Source of the DNA: Oscillospiraceae bacterium
GTDB lineage: Bacteria; Bacillota; Clostridia; Oscillospirales; Oscillospiraceae
Direction: 5' to 3'
Length of the DNA: 64,000 nt
Assembly: GCA_910574635.1 (NCBI GenBank)
Contig: CAJTCG010000006.1
Location: 124,001 to 188,000, forward strand
The translations under genes were made by a program, and so were the position numbers. The notes beneath the pieces were generated by a model. The model was not told the origin of the DNA. It did no database searches and saw nothing but the letters and a program-made list of their open reading frames with translations. The number at the start of each line of letters is the position of its first letter. The stretch's first letter is position 1. This document shows, piece by piece, positions 1-7,739 of this stretch.

Positions 1-121
1 TGACCACCAGGCCTGTGAAGCCGTTTTGGACATAGCGGTCCACCACGTCGGCGGCGTAGAGGTGGCCGCAGCGGCTGGTTTCGGCGGTGTGGGTGTGGGG
101 GTCGTAGCGATAGCCGTTCAT
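1..121 (-). CDS. PHP-domain protein, N-terminal fragment
   Basis: The minus-strand frame starts at the ATG at 119-121 and runs off the window after 40 codons. It reads MNGYRYDPHTHTAETSRCGH and onward. The HTHTAETSxCGH motif is the first metal-binding motif of PHP (polymerase and histidinol phosphatase) phosphoesterases, here ten residues or fewer from the start as in stand-alone PHP proteins. An AGAGGG sequence lies about 10 bases upstream of the ATG. It follows the lacI gene on the same strand after 54 bases, so the two may be co-transcribed. The rest of the gene is outside the window, so the substrate cannot be judged. Confidence 0.75.
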   Translation of the reverse strand, partial: MNGYRYDPHTHTAETSRCGHLYAADVVDRYVQNGFTGLVV

Positions 122-175
122 AGTGAAAATTCCCTCTTTCCTCACGGGGAGCGGAAGCTCCCTGTGTGTGATAAT

Positions 176-1186
176 TTAAGACGCGTGCAGATCCCGGCAG
201 GTGCTGCGCTTGATCAGCGTCGGCATCAGAATCTGATGGACATAGCCCTGGGTGCCGTTTTCAATTTTGTCCCGGAGCATATCCACCGCCTGGACGGCCA
301 TGTCCCGCTTGGGCTGTTCCATGGTGGTCAGCTCAATCCGGGGCAGGGCGGTGGAGGAGATGTTGTCGAAGCCGATGAGGCTCAATTGACCGGGAATATT
401 AATGCGGGCGTCGTCCGCCGCCTTCAAAACGCCCAGGGCGTTGGAGTCCGTGGAGGCGAAGATGGCGGAATAGTCGATGGGCTTGGCAAAGAGCTCCTTG
501 GCCAGCTGGTAGCCGCCGGTGATGGAGGAGCGGGTGAATTCGCTGTTGAAGAACCGGGGGGTCAGCCCCAGCTCCCGGCAGGCCCGGATATACCCCTCCG
601 CCCGGAACTGGTGGGTGGTGGTGTGGCGGCGGCCAAAGTAGAGGATATCCCGGTGGCCCAGCTCATAGAGGTACTTCGTGCCGATATAGGTCCCCCGGCT
701 GTTGTCCACGGCCACGTAGCTTTGAGGCTGGTCCCGGAGGTTCTCGCTGAGGAAGACCGTGGGCACCTGGTCCGTGTAGGCCCGGATGTTCTCATAGGTC
801 TTTGGGCTCTGGGGGACGATGAGGATGCCGTCCACCTGCCGGCTGAGAAGGAGCTTCACCACCGTCTTCTCCTGCTTCAAATCCGGCCCGGAGTTGCAGA
901 GCATGATGTTGTACCCATGCCCCCTGGCGCTCATCTCGGCGTAATAGGCCAGCTCCGACATAAACTGGTTGTCGATGGAGGGAACCACCAGCCCGATGAG
1001 CCCCGTGCGCTTGGTCACCATGGAGCGGGCCACGTAGTTGGTGGTATAGCCCATCTCGTCGCAGAGCTTGATAATGCGCTCCCGGGTGTCGCTGCCAATC
1101 TGGTGGCTGCCGGAAAGGGCGCGGGAGACGGTGGCGTAAGATACGCCGGCGGCTTTGGCCACGTCCTTCAAAGTTACACTTTTCAT
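176..1186 (-). CDS. LacI-family transcriptional repressor
   Basis: A 336-residue protein of the usual LacI length. The N-terminal helix-turn-helix and hinge occupy about residues 1-60 (VTLKDVAKAAGVSYATVSRA), followed by a periplasmic-binding-protein-like sensor domain (about 62-335) with the family phrase GLVVPSIDNQFMSEL. It is divergently placed to the HAD/mutase/transketolase operon that starts at 1525. LacI-type palindromes with an AAACGTTT core lie in its own leader (1217-1232) and at the operon promoter (1426-1441), so autoregulation and control of that operon are likely. The inducer is unknown; from the operon it should be a sugar, sugar phosphate or related metabolite. Confidence 0.93.
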   Translation of the reverse strand: MKSVTLKDVAKAAGVSYATVSRALSGSHQIGSDTRERIIKLCDEMGYTTNYVARSMVTKRTGLIGLVVPSIDNQFMSELAYYAEMSARGHGYNIMLCNSGPDLKQEKTVVKLLLSRQVDGILIVPQSPKTYENIRAYTDQVPTVFLSENLRDQPQSYVAVDNSRGTYIGTKYLYELGHRDILYFGRRHTTTHQFRAEGYIRACRELGLTPRFFNSEFTRSSITGGYQLAKELFAKPIDYSAIFASTDSNALGVLKAADDARINIPGQLSLIGFDNISSTALPRIELTTMEQPKRDMAVQAVDMLRDKIENGTQGYVHQILMPTLIKRSTCRDLHAS

Positions 1187-1216
1187 AGCTTTTCATCCTT
1201 TCCGCGCCACTGGAAA

Positions 1217-1232
1217 TTGTAAACGTTTCCGC
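1217..1232. promoter_or_regulatory. LacI-type operator in the lacI leader
   Basis: TTGTAAACGTTTCCGC is centred on the CpG of AAACGTTT, the core typical of LacI/CcpA-family operators. It lies between the lacI promoter (1283-1311) and the lacI start codon at 1186, a position fitting negative autoregulation. It shares its core with the operator at 1426-1441. Confidence 0.65.
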
Positions 1233-1282
1233 TTTATTTTTTGGAACCGGCCAAACTCTGGCCGGTTCAAGTTGTCAAGTAA

Positions 1283-1311
1283 AGAATATCCGATTTTCCC
1301 GGCAATGTCAA
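1283..1311 (-). promoter_or_regulatory. Probable sigma-A promoter of lacI
   Basis: On the minus strand TTGACA (1306-1311) is followed after 17 bases by TATTCT (1283-1288). It would give a leader of about 90 bases containing the 1217-1232 operator. Confidence 0.6.
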
Positions 1312-1382
1312 TAACAATCTGGATTTTTCCCATCTTTGGGCAGAAAAACGAAAAATAATCGAAGTCTTCGGCGTTTGGCATA

Positions 1383-1412
1383 TTGACAAAGGACCTGTGT
1401 TTCATTTAGAAT
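1383..1412 (+). promoter_or_regulatory. Promoter of the HAD/mutase/transketolase operon
   Basis: A perfect TTGACA (1383-1388), an 18-base spacer and TAGAAT (1407-1412). The predicted start near 1419 is immediately followed by the palindrome at 1426-1441, so bound repressor would block initiation or escape. Confidence 0.75.
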
Positions 1413-1425
1413 AAAGCTGAAAAGG

Positions 1426-1441
1426 CCGCAAACGTTTACGG
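1426..1441. promoter_or_regulatory. LacI-type operator of the operon
   Basis: CCGCAAACGTTTACGG is a 16-base palindrome with one mismatched pair, centred on CpG. It lies just downstream of the operon -10 box and matches the core of the site in the lacI leader. Confidence 0.75.
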
Positions 1442-1524
1442 TTGGGCCGGAGACGGCCCGGCCGCCTCCTGGAACGCCGTTCCAGGGACCCGCGACGTCT
1501 ACCACATTATGAGGAGGAATTCTT

Positions 1525-2259
1525 ATGACCCCCGATATCAAAACGATCTTTTTCGACGTTGGCAACACGCTGCGCATCGTGCTGAAGGAGCAGGACTTCA
1601 TCGACCGGGCCGAGGCCGGGCTGATGGAGCTCATCCACACCACCGAGACCCATGACGAGCTCTTTGCCAAGCTGGAGGAGCGCTGGAAGAAGTACCGCAA
1701 GATGTCCAAGGAGACCCTGCTGGACGCCTCTGAGGGCGAGCTGTGGACCCAGTACATGCTGCCGGAGTACGACGCCAACATGATCTTTGCCAACGCGGCG
1801 AAGCTGACCCGCCTGTGGCGGGATCACGACGGCCGCCGGGTAGCCCGGGCCGACGCCGTGGATACCATTAAGGAGCTCTGCGCCCGGGGCTATACCCTGG
1901 GCATCATCGCCAACACCGTCACCGAGACGGAAATCCCCGACTGGATGGCCGCTGACGGCGTGGCCCAGTGCTTCAAGACCACCATCCTCTCCTCCAAGGT
2001 CCGCCTGCGCAAGCCCAACCCGGAGATTTACCACCTGGCCTGCCGCTGCATCGGCACCCCGGAGGCCAACTGCGCCTACGTGGGCGACAATCCGGTCCGG
2101 GACGTGGAGGGCACCCAGGCCGCGGGCTTCGGCATGATGATCCGCATCGACGAGCCGGACACCCTGAACATGGAGCACGCCACCGGCAAGGAATTCACCC
2201 CCGACCATGTGATTACCGCCCTGAGCCAGCTTCTCGATATTTTCCCCGCCCGCGCTTAA
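1525..2259 (+). CDS. HAD-family hydrolase, first of three tandem paralogues
   Basis: A 244-residue HAD-superfamily (type IA, cap C1) protein. Motif I is FFDVGNTL (nucleophile D11), motif II lies around GIIANTV, motif III Lys is in RLRKPNPEIY and motif IV is YVGDNPVRDVEG. The residue two after the nucleophile, usually the acid/base Asp of phosphatases, is Gly. The same position is Gly in DLGN-type phosphatases such as YihX, so loss of activity does not follow. It is preceded by GAGGAGG and is the first gene of the LacI-controlled operon. It is clearly related along its whole length to the next two genes (shared RxKGRR/HDGRR region, KELCARGYTxGII, LRKP). The substrate is unknown; a phosphorylated sugar intermediate is inferred from context. 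Confidence 0.85.
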   Translation: MTPDIKTIFFDVGNTLRIVLKEQDFIDRAEAGLMELIHTTETHDELFAKLEERWKKYRKMSKETLLDASEGELWTQYMLPEYDANMIFANAAKLTRLWRDHDGRRVARADAVDTIKELCARGYTLGIIANTVTETEIPDWMAADGVAQCFKTTILSSKVRLRKPNPEIYHLACRCIGTPEANCAYVGDNPVRDVEGTQAAGFGMMIRIDEPDTLNMEHATGKEFTPDHVITALSQLLDIFPARA

Positions 2260-2292
2260 AATACATAAAGATACACAAGGAGGGAACACGCC

Positions 2293-3030
2293 ATGGATAC
2301 GACTAAGCGTTACAAGGCCGTCTTCTTCGACCTGGGAGGCACCCTGCGCATCGCCCTGCTGGAGGAGGCTTGGATGAGGCACGCCCGCCGGAAGATGGCG
2401 GAGATTGCCGGGTCCCCCGTGCCCTGCGAGGAGTTCTACCAGATGATTGAGGAGCGCTACGAGCCCTATCGGGACTGGGCGCTGCGCGAGAATAAGGAGT
2501 CCGGGGACGAGGAGCTTTGGTGCAAGTGGCTGCTGCCGGACTATGACCAGGCCCGCGTCAAGCAGGTCTGCCATGAGCTGAGCTACCAGTACCGCCAGTG
2601 CAAGGGCCGCCGGATCGTGGTGGACGGCGGCGTGGAGGTCATCAAGGGGCTCCATGAGCGGGGCTACAAGCTGGGCATCATCTCCAACCTCATCGGGGAG
2701 AACGAGGTCCCCGACTGGCTGGAGGAGGACGGCCTGGCGGAGTACTTCGACACCGTTATCCTCTCCTCCGTCTGCGGTCTGCGCAAGCCCTGCTCCGAGA
2801 TTTACAACGTCGCCTGCAGGGACATCGGCGTGGCGCCGGAGGACTGCGTGTCCGTGGCGGACAATGTGAAGCGGGACATCACCGGGGCCAAGGAGGCGGG
2901 AATCGGCTGCAACATCATCTTCCGCTCCCCGGAGAAGAAGCACGCCGTGGAGTTCACCGAGGCCAACCGCCCCGACGCGGTGATCAGCGGCTTCCGGGAG
3001 ATTCTGGATTTGCTTCCCCCCTTGAATTAA
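2293..3030 (+). CDS. HAD-family hydrolase, second tandem paralogue
   Basis: A 245-residue HAD protein 33 bases after the first copy. Motif I is FFDLGGTL (D12, with Gly in place of the second Asp), motif II GIISNLIG with the expected Ser, motif III in LRKPCSEIY and motif IV SVADNVKRDITG. The cap region holds YQYRQCKGRR, shared almost exactly with the third copy. Similar length and shared blocks show that the three genes arose by tandem duplication, then diverged enough for separate roles or for a hetero-oligomer. The start is supported by AGGAGGG about 10 bases upstream. Confidence 0.85.
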   Translation: MDTTKRYKAVFFDLGGTLRIALLEEAWMRHARRKMAEIAGSPVPCEEFYQMIEERYEPYRDWALRENKESGDEELWCKWLLPDYDQARVKQVCHELSYQYRQCKGRRIVVDGGVEVIKGLHERGYKLGIISNLIGENEVPDWLEEDGLAEYFDTVILSSVCGLRKPCSEIYNVACRDIGVAPEDCVSVADNVKRDITGAKEAGIGCNIIFRSPEKKHAVEFTEANRPDAVISGFREILDLLPPLN

Positions 3031-3045
3031 AACCAATTTGGGATG

Positions 3046-3065
3046 CGTCCGGGGAGACCCGGACG
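3046..3065. other. Intra-operon hairpin
   Basis: CGTCCGGG and CCCGGACG form a perfect 8-bp stem with a 4-base loop between the second and third HAD genes. There is no T-run after it, so an mRNA-stability or processing element is likelier than a terminator. Confidence 0.4.
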
Positions 3066-3111
3066 ATCCCGCGTTTCAGAGGAATAGACTGAACAAGGAG
3101 GCCGATAGGAA

Positions 3112-3888
3112 ATGAACACCGATATTCGTTACATCTTCCTGGACCTGGGAGGCACCTTCCGGGTCATCGACGAGGACCCCGCCTATCTCTCCGCCGCCCG
3201 GGCCAAGATTGCCGAGCTCTGCGGCGTGGAAACCGACAACCCCAACCAGTGGTTCAGCGATGTCATCGACAAGCGGTACGACAAGTACCGGGACTGGGCC
3301 CTGAAATTCATGTGCGAGGCCCCGGAGGAGGTCCTGTGGACCCGGTGGCTGGCCTATGACATGGACCGGGAGCGCATTTTGAAGAACGCCGCCGAGCTGA
3401 CCTACCAGTACCGCCAGACCAAGGGCCGCCGCACAGTGGTGGAGGGCGGCGCGGACACCGTCAAGGAGCTCTGCGCCCGGGGTTATACCATGGGCATCAT
3501 CAGCGATCTGGTTGGCAAGCGGGAGGTGGACGAGTGGCTGGACGCCGACGGCCTCCGGCCCTACTTCAAGACCGTCCAGCAGTCCTCCATTACCTATATC
3601 CGCAAGCCCGGCCCCGCCATCTACTACTACGCCATGGAGGAAGCGGGAGCCCAGCCGGAGAACTGCTGCTACGTGGGCGACAATTTGAACCGGGACATTG
3701 TGGGCGCCAAGGCCGTGGACTTCGGCATGACGGTGGCCGTGCAGTACGACCGGAGCAAGCCCCTGAAGCTGACGGAGGAGAACATGCCCGACGGCAAAAT
3801 CTACACATTCCCCCAGCTGCTGGACATCTTCCCCGAGGGGGGCAAGGTGGCCGTGGATAAGCTCATCGCCCCCAACGACGGACAATAA
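3112..3888 (+). CDS. HAD-family hydrolase, third tandem paralogue
   Basis: A 258-residue HAD protein. Motif I is FLDLGGTF (D11, Gly instead of the second Asp), motif II GIISDLVG, motif III YIRKPGPAIYY and motif IV YVGDNLNRDIVG. It shares YQYRQTKGRR and CARGYTMGIIS with its two neighbours. The C-terminus is about 12 residues longer than in the other copies. It ends 38 bases before the permuted mutase gene and belongs to the same operon. A phosphatase-type reaction on an intermediate of the pathway is inferred, not shown. Confidence 0.85.
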   Translation: MNTDIRYIFLDLGGTFRVIDEDPAYLSAARAKIAELCGVETDNPNQWFSDVIDKRYDKYRDWALKFMCEAPEEVLWTRWLAYDMDRERILKNAAELTYQYRQTKGRRTVVEGGADTVKELCARGYTMGIISDLVGKREVDEWLDADGLRPYFKTVQQSSITYIRKPGPAIYYYAMEEAGAQPENCCYVGDNLNRDIVGAKAVDFGMTVAVQYDRSKPLKLTEENMPDGKIYTFPQLLDIFPEGGKVAVDKLIAPNDGQ

Positions 3889-3926
3889 GGATTTGATTGG
3901 CTAATTGACTATAGGAGGTTTTTCAT

Positions 3927-5495
3927 ATGGCAGACATGAAACGCGGCGGCGCTCAGCTGGCTGAGGCCGTCAAGAAGGCATACGAGCTGGGCCAGGACGA
4001 CTATCATCTGGAGCCCATGGTCCTGGTGGAGGACGGCAAGCCGGTGGGCAAAATCGGAGACGGCGACGCGGCCATCTTCTGCTGCCGCCGGGGTGAGCGG
4101 GAGATCGAACTCACCGAGATGTTCACCGAGCCGGATTTTGACAAGGCAGATCGCCGGATGCTCCGGGACCTGGACTTCGTTATCATGACCATGTACCACG
4201 ACAAGTTCAAGGACCTGCCCATCGCCTTCGCCCCCGCCAAGGTGGTGAAGCCCCTGGCCCAGGTCCTCAGCGAGGCGGGGAAGACCCAGTTCCACTGCGC
4301 CGAGAGCGAGAAGTTCGCCCATGTGACCTTCTTCTTCAACGGCGGCGAAAACAACCCCTTCCCCGGGGAGGACGATGTGTGCATCCCCTCTCCCAAGGGC
4401 ATCGACTTCGACCAGCAGCCGGAGCTGTCCCTGCCCAAGGTGGCGGACACCGTTATGGACGCCCTGGGCAAATACGACTTCGTGGTGACCAACTTCGCCA
4501 ACGGAGACGTCATTGGGCACACCCAGAACACCGAGGCGAAAATCAAGGCCTGCGGCTATGTGAGCCAGTACCTGGATAAAGTGGTCAGCGACGCCCTGGG
4601 CAAGGGCTACGTGGTGGCCATCACGGCGGACCACGGAAACATCGAAAAGCTCTACACCGCCGCCGGGAAGCCCGACGGGGCCCACACCACCAATCTGGTG
4701 CCCTTCATCATGATCGACCCCGCCGATAAGAGCCCCATCTCCCTGCGGGACGGCTCCCTGGGCGACGTGTCTCCCACGGTGCTGAACGTCCTGGGCATCC
4801 CCCAGCCCGCCGAGATGGACGGCAAGCCCCTCTGCGAGGGCAAAACCTGGGGCGAGGGCCGGAAGATGCTCCTCATCATCTGCGACGGCTGGGGCCTGGG
4901 CACCGGAGACGACGGCGACGCCATCCATCTGGCCGACACCCCCTACTGGGATTCCCTGCTGGCAGACCAGTCCTGGTCCAAGCTCCACGCCTCCGGCGAG
5001 TTCGTGGGCCTGGGCGCGGGCAAGGCCGGCAACTCCGAGGCGGGCCACTCCAACCTGGGCGCGGGCCGCTGCGTGATGCAGGACGACGTCCGGCTGGACG
5101 CCGCCGTGAAGGACGGCAGCTTCAAGCAGAATCCCATTTTCCTCCAGGCCATTGAGCACGCCAAGAAAAACGGCACCGCTTTGCACCTGCTGGCCTACCT
5201 GACCTACAAGTCCTCCCACGGCTGCATCGACTACCCCCTGAACATCTGCGAGATGGCCCGGGACAATGGGCTCAGCCGGGTGTATCTCCACATCATCTTC
5301 GACGGCCGCTCCACCGAGCCCGGCTCCGCTCCCGCCCTGCTGGCGGAAGTGGATGAGAGGCTGGAAGCCATCGGCGTGGGCCGCGTCGTGGACGGCGTGG
5401 GCCGGGGCGTGGTTCTGGACCGGGACAAGAACTACGACAAGGTGAAACGGGCCTACGACGCCATGGTCGAGGGCACCGGAACCCAGTACGAATAA
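3927..5495 (+). CDS. Circularly permuted cofactor-independent phosphoglycerate mutase-like enzyme
   Basis: A 522-residue alkaline-phosphatase-superfamily protein that matches iPGM (GpmI) in two blocks in reversed order. Residues 1-302 match the usual C-terminal part: GDGDAAIF, R55 and R58, ESEKFAHVTFFFNGG (K129), NFANGDVIGHT (D194, H198), TADHGN (D235, H236), AHTTNLVPF (H253) and LGIPQPAEMDGKPL. After a linker (about 303-313) residues 314-520 match the usual N-terminus: LLIICDGWG (D320), GDAIHLADTPYWD, AGNSEAGHSNLGAGR (S370), then FDGRSTEPGSA and YDAMVEG. Thus all seven bimetal ligands/nucleophile of iPGM are present. Substrate-site motifs differ: GGVHSH is replaced by KSSHGC, and GRD by GRS. 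No intact iPGM lies nearby. Phosphate transfer or hydrolysis on a non-standard substrate is inferred. The start has AGGAGG 9 bases upstream. Confidence 0.9.
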   Translation: MADMKRGGAQLAEAVKKAYELGQDDYHLEPMVLVEDGKPVGKIGDGDAAIFCCRRGEREIELTEMFTEPDFDKADRRMLRDLDFVIMTMYHDKFKDLPIAFAPAKVVKPLAQVLSEAGKTQFHCAESEKFAHVTFFFNGGENNPFPGEDDVCIPSPKGIDFDQQPELSLPKVADTVMDALGKYDFVVTNFANGDVIGHTQNTEAKIKACGYVSQYLDKVVSDALGKGYVVAITADHGNIEKLYTAAGKPDGAHTTNLVPFIMIDPADKSPISLRDGSLGDVSPTVLNVLGIPQPAEMDGKPLCEGKTWGEGRKMLLIICDGWGLGTGDDGDAIHLADTPYWDSLLADQSWSKLHASGEFVGLGAGKAGNSEAGHSNLGAGRCVMQDDVRLDAAVKDGSFKQNPIFLQAIEHAKKNGTALHLLAYLTYKSSHGCIDYPLNICEMARDNGLSRVYLHIIFDGRSTEPGSAPALLAEVDERLEAIGVGRVVDGVGRGVVLDRDKNYDKVKRAYDAMVEGTGTQYE

Positions 5496-5506
5496 GGTTT
5501 TTGGAG

Positions 5507-5537
5507 GGAAGGCCGGGACGTATTATCCCGGCCTTCC
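5507..5537 (+). terminator. Strong hairpin after the mutase gene
   Basis: GGAAGGCCGGGA pairs perfectly with TCCCGGCCTTCC across a 7-base loop. No T-run follows, so it may be only a partial or Rho-independent-like stop, or an mRNA 3' stabiliser. A second promoter lies downstream at 5608-5637. Confidence 0.5.
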
Positions 5538-5607
5538 AGAATTATGAAAATGCACGCAAATTCGAGGGAAATTGCACGCAGAAAGTTTGTTAAAAATATA
5601 ATTGTCA

Positions 5608-5637
5608 TTGACGGGAACGGCGCTGGTGGAGTAAAAT
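5608..5637 (+). promoter_or_regulatory. Possible internal promoter for the transketolase genes
   Basis: TTGACG (5608-5613), an 18-base spacer and TAAAAT (5632-5637), about 60 bases before the transketolase N start. No LacI-type palindrome was seen here, so this promoter may be independent of the repressor. Confidence 0.5.
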
Positions 5638-5696
5638 AATGCCCGAGGAAAAGCTCCGCAGCGTTCAACAACAAACTTGGAAAGGAAGCGACACCC

Positions 5697-6530
5697 ATGA
5701 ATGAGAAAAAGCTAAAAGTCCTGGCGGCTGAAATCCGGCTGGAGACGCTGAAGGTCATCCACAGCCGGGGCTTCGGCCACGTAGGCGGGTCCATGGACTT
5801 GGCGGACCTGATGGCGGTGCTGTACGGCGAAGTCATGAAGTTCGACCCGAAGAATCCCCGCTGGGAGGACCGGGACTGGCTGGTTTTGAGCAAGGGCCAC
5901 GCGGGACCTGTGGCCTACGCCACCTTCGGCCTGATGGGCTTCTATCCCATGGAAGACGCGTACACCCTGAATCAGCCGGGGACCAAGTTCCCCAGCCACA
6001 CGGACCGCAAGCTCACCCCCGGCGTGGACCTCACCACCGGCTCCCTGGGCCAGGGCGTCTCCACCGCTACCGGCGCGGCCCTGGGCAATAAGATCGACGG
6101 ACGGGACAGCACGGTCTTCTGCGTCATCGGCGACGGCGAGGCGGACGAGGGCCAGGTCTGGGAGGGCTTCCACTTCGCCTATGCCCACAAGCTGGACAAC
6201 ATCATCTACTTCATCGACAACAACGGCTACCAGCTGGACGGCTCTACGGACGATATCCTGGCCCACGGAGACATCGCGAAAAAGGTGGAGGGCTTCGGCC
6301 TGCACACCCAGGTCATTGACGGACACGACGTGACGGCCATCTACGAGGCCATCCAGAAAGCCAAGGAAACCAAGGGCGTGCCCTCCTGCATTGTGCTAAC
6401 TACCAGCAAGGGCAAGGGCGCGACGTTTGCGGAGCCCAAGCACGACCACTCCTCCCAGCCCAAGGAGGAGCAGTGGCTGGAGGCCATCGCCGCTTCCGAA
6501 AAAGAGCTGGAAGCCGCGAAGAACGCTTAA
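5697..6530 (+). CDS. Transketolase, N-terminal (TPP-binding) subunit
   Basis: A 277-residue protein equal to the N-terminal third of a full transketolase. It carries SKGHAGPVAYATF, the TPP motif GDGEADEGQVWEG running to FIDNNGYQLDG, and SLGQGVSTATGAALG. With the next gene it forms a split transketolase, a common arrangement in Clostridia, that transfers two-carbon ketol units between sugar phosphates. AAAGGAAG precedes the ATG. The position beside HAD, mutase and alcohol dehydrogenase genes suggests that it works on the substrate of this operon rather than only in the pentose phosphate pathway, but the sequence alone cannot show that. Confidence 0.93.
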   Translation: MNEKKLKVLAAEIRLETLKVIHSRGFGHVGGSMDLADLMAVLYGEVMKFDPKNPRWEDRDWLVLSKGHAGPVAYATFGLMGFYPMEDAYTLNQPGTKFPSHTDRKLTPGVDLTTGSLGQGVSTATGAALGNKIDGRDSTVFCVIGDGEADEGQVWEGFHFAYAHKLDNIIYFIDNNGYQLDGSTDDILAHGDIAKKVEGFGLHTQVIDGHDVTAIYEAIQKAKETKGVPSCIVLTTSKGKGATFAEPKHDHSSQPKEEQWLEAIAASEKELEAAKNA

Positions 6531-6545
6531 AGGAGGGTGAGAGAA

Positions 6546-7517
6546 ATGAATGTGAAACTGATTGGCAAGCATGAAAAGGATTCCCGGGCCTGCCGGGACG
6601 GCCTGGCTCTGACCCTGAACGAGCTGATGGCCGAGGACAAGAGCATCGTGTATGTAGACTGCGATCTGATGGGCTGCATCAATACCAAGCAGCTGGTCAA
6701 GAATTACCCCGACCGGGCCTTTGAGGCGGGCATCGCCGAGGGCAACGCCGCCGGCGTGGCCGCGGGCCTGGCCGCCACGGGGAAGAAGGTTTTCTTCCAC
6801 TCCTTCGGCACCTTCTCCAGCCGCCGGTGCTATGACCAGATCTACATGAGCGCCGCCTACGCGGGCCTGAGCGTCCGGGTGCTGGGCTCCGACGCGGGCG
6901 TGACGGCGGCCTTCAACGGCGGCACCCACATGCCCCTGGAGGACGCGGCCATGTACCTGAGCATCCCCACCGCCACGGTGATCGACCCCGCCGACTACGA
7001 CCAGCTGGCCAGCGTCACCAAGGGATTGGTGAATGTCGAGGGCGTGAGCTTCACCCGCTTCGTCCGCAAGGACGTGATTCGGGTCTATGACGAGGGCTCT
7101 GAGTTTGAAATCGGCAAGGGCGTGGTGCTCCACGAAAGCGATAAGGACCAGGCCACCATCATCACCTCCGGCATCATGGTGGACGAGAGCCTGAAAGCCT
7201 ATGAGGCCCTCCAGGCCGAGGGGATCAGCGTCCGGGTGATCGACATGTTCACCTGGAAGCCCCTGGACGAGGAGCTGGTCATCAAGGCCGCCAAGGAAAC
7301 CGGGGCCATTGTCACCGCCGAGAACCACAATACCTGCTGCGGCCTGGGTTCTGTCGTGGCCAACTGCCTGGCGAAGAACTGCCCCACGGTGCAGGAGTTC
7401 GTGGGCGTGCAGGACGAGTTCGGCCAGGTAGGTCCCCAGGCGTTCCTGATGGACACCTACGGCCTCCGCGCGGCCAACATCGTCGAGGCCGTGAAAAAGG
7501 CGATTGCCCGGAAGTAA
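6546..7517 (+). CDS. Transketolase, C-terminal subunit
   Basis: A 323-residue protein with the pyrimidine-binding and C-terminal transketolase domains: FEAGIAEGNAAGVAAGLA (the family Glu), FNGGTHMPLEDAAMYLSIP and TAENHNTCCGLGSVVANCL. It follows the N subunit by 15 bases and is certainly its partner. I chose the ATG at 6546, which is 9 bases after AGGAGG; the GTG at 6537 overlaps that ribosome-binding site. The normal ATG-proximal length of split C subunits (about 310-330 residues) supports this. Confidence 0.92.
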   Translation: MNVKLIGKHEKDSRACRDGLALTLNELMAEDKSIVYVDCDLMGCINTKQLVKNYPDRAFEAGIAEGNAAGVAAGLAATGKKVFFHSFGTFSSRRCYDQIYMSAAYAGLSVRVLGSDAGVTAAFNGGTHMPLEDAAMYLSIPTATVIDPADYDQLASVTKGLVNVEGVSFTRFVRKDVIRVYDEGSEFEIGKGVVLHESDKDQATIITSGIMVDESLKAYEALQAEGISVRVIDMFTWKPLDEELVIKAAKETGAIVTAENHNTCCGLGSVVANCLAKNCPTVQEFVGVQDEFGQVGPQAFLMDTYGLRAANIVEAVKKAIARK

Positions 7518-7554
7518 TTTTAGGCAACCCTACAAAATTGGCAGGTATCGAAAG

Positions 7555-7700
7555 ACGGGCCGCCGAGCACCCGCAAGGGGTACGCCGCCGCCGTAAGCGG
7601 CAAAGCCGCTAACGGCGGGCGCAGGGCGGCGGCCCCTACGGTACGCCTATCGTACAACGCAGCCTGTAGGGGCGGGCCCCCTGGCCCGCCTGTCCTCCGC
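7555..7700. repeat. GC-rich palindromic intergenic element
   Basis: The 222-base gap between transketolase C and the alcohol dehydrogenase holds nested inverted repeats: GGCCCCTAC near 7631 facing GTAGGGGC near 7666, and GGCGGGCC/GGCCCGCC around 7671-7691. It has no plausible gene. The pattern looks like a REP-like dispersed element inserted inside the operon. Whether it recurs in the genome cannot be tested here. Confidence 0.55.
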
Positions 7701-7739
7701 AAATGCCGTTCTAAAAATTTTAAAGGAGACTGATTCATT

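Noticed and set aside
1507-3036. Minus-strand 509-codon frame
   Set aside because: Antisense shadow of the first two HAD genes with no ribosome-binding site or motif.
3927-5495. Two gene fragments joined by a sequencing or assembly error
   Set aside because: One continuous frame, with a normal start and with no leftover mutase sequence on either side, fits a true permutation better.
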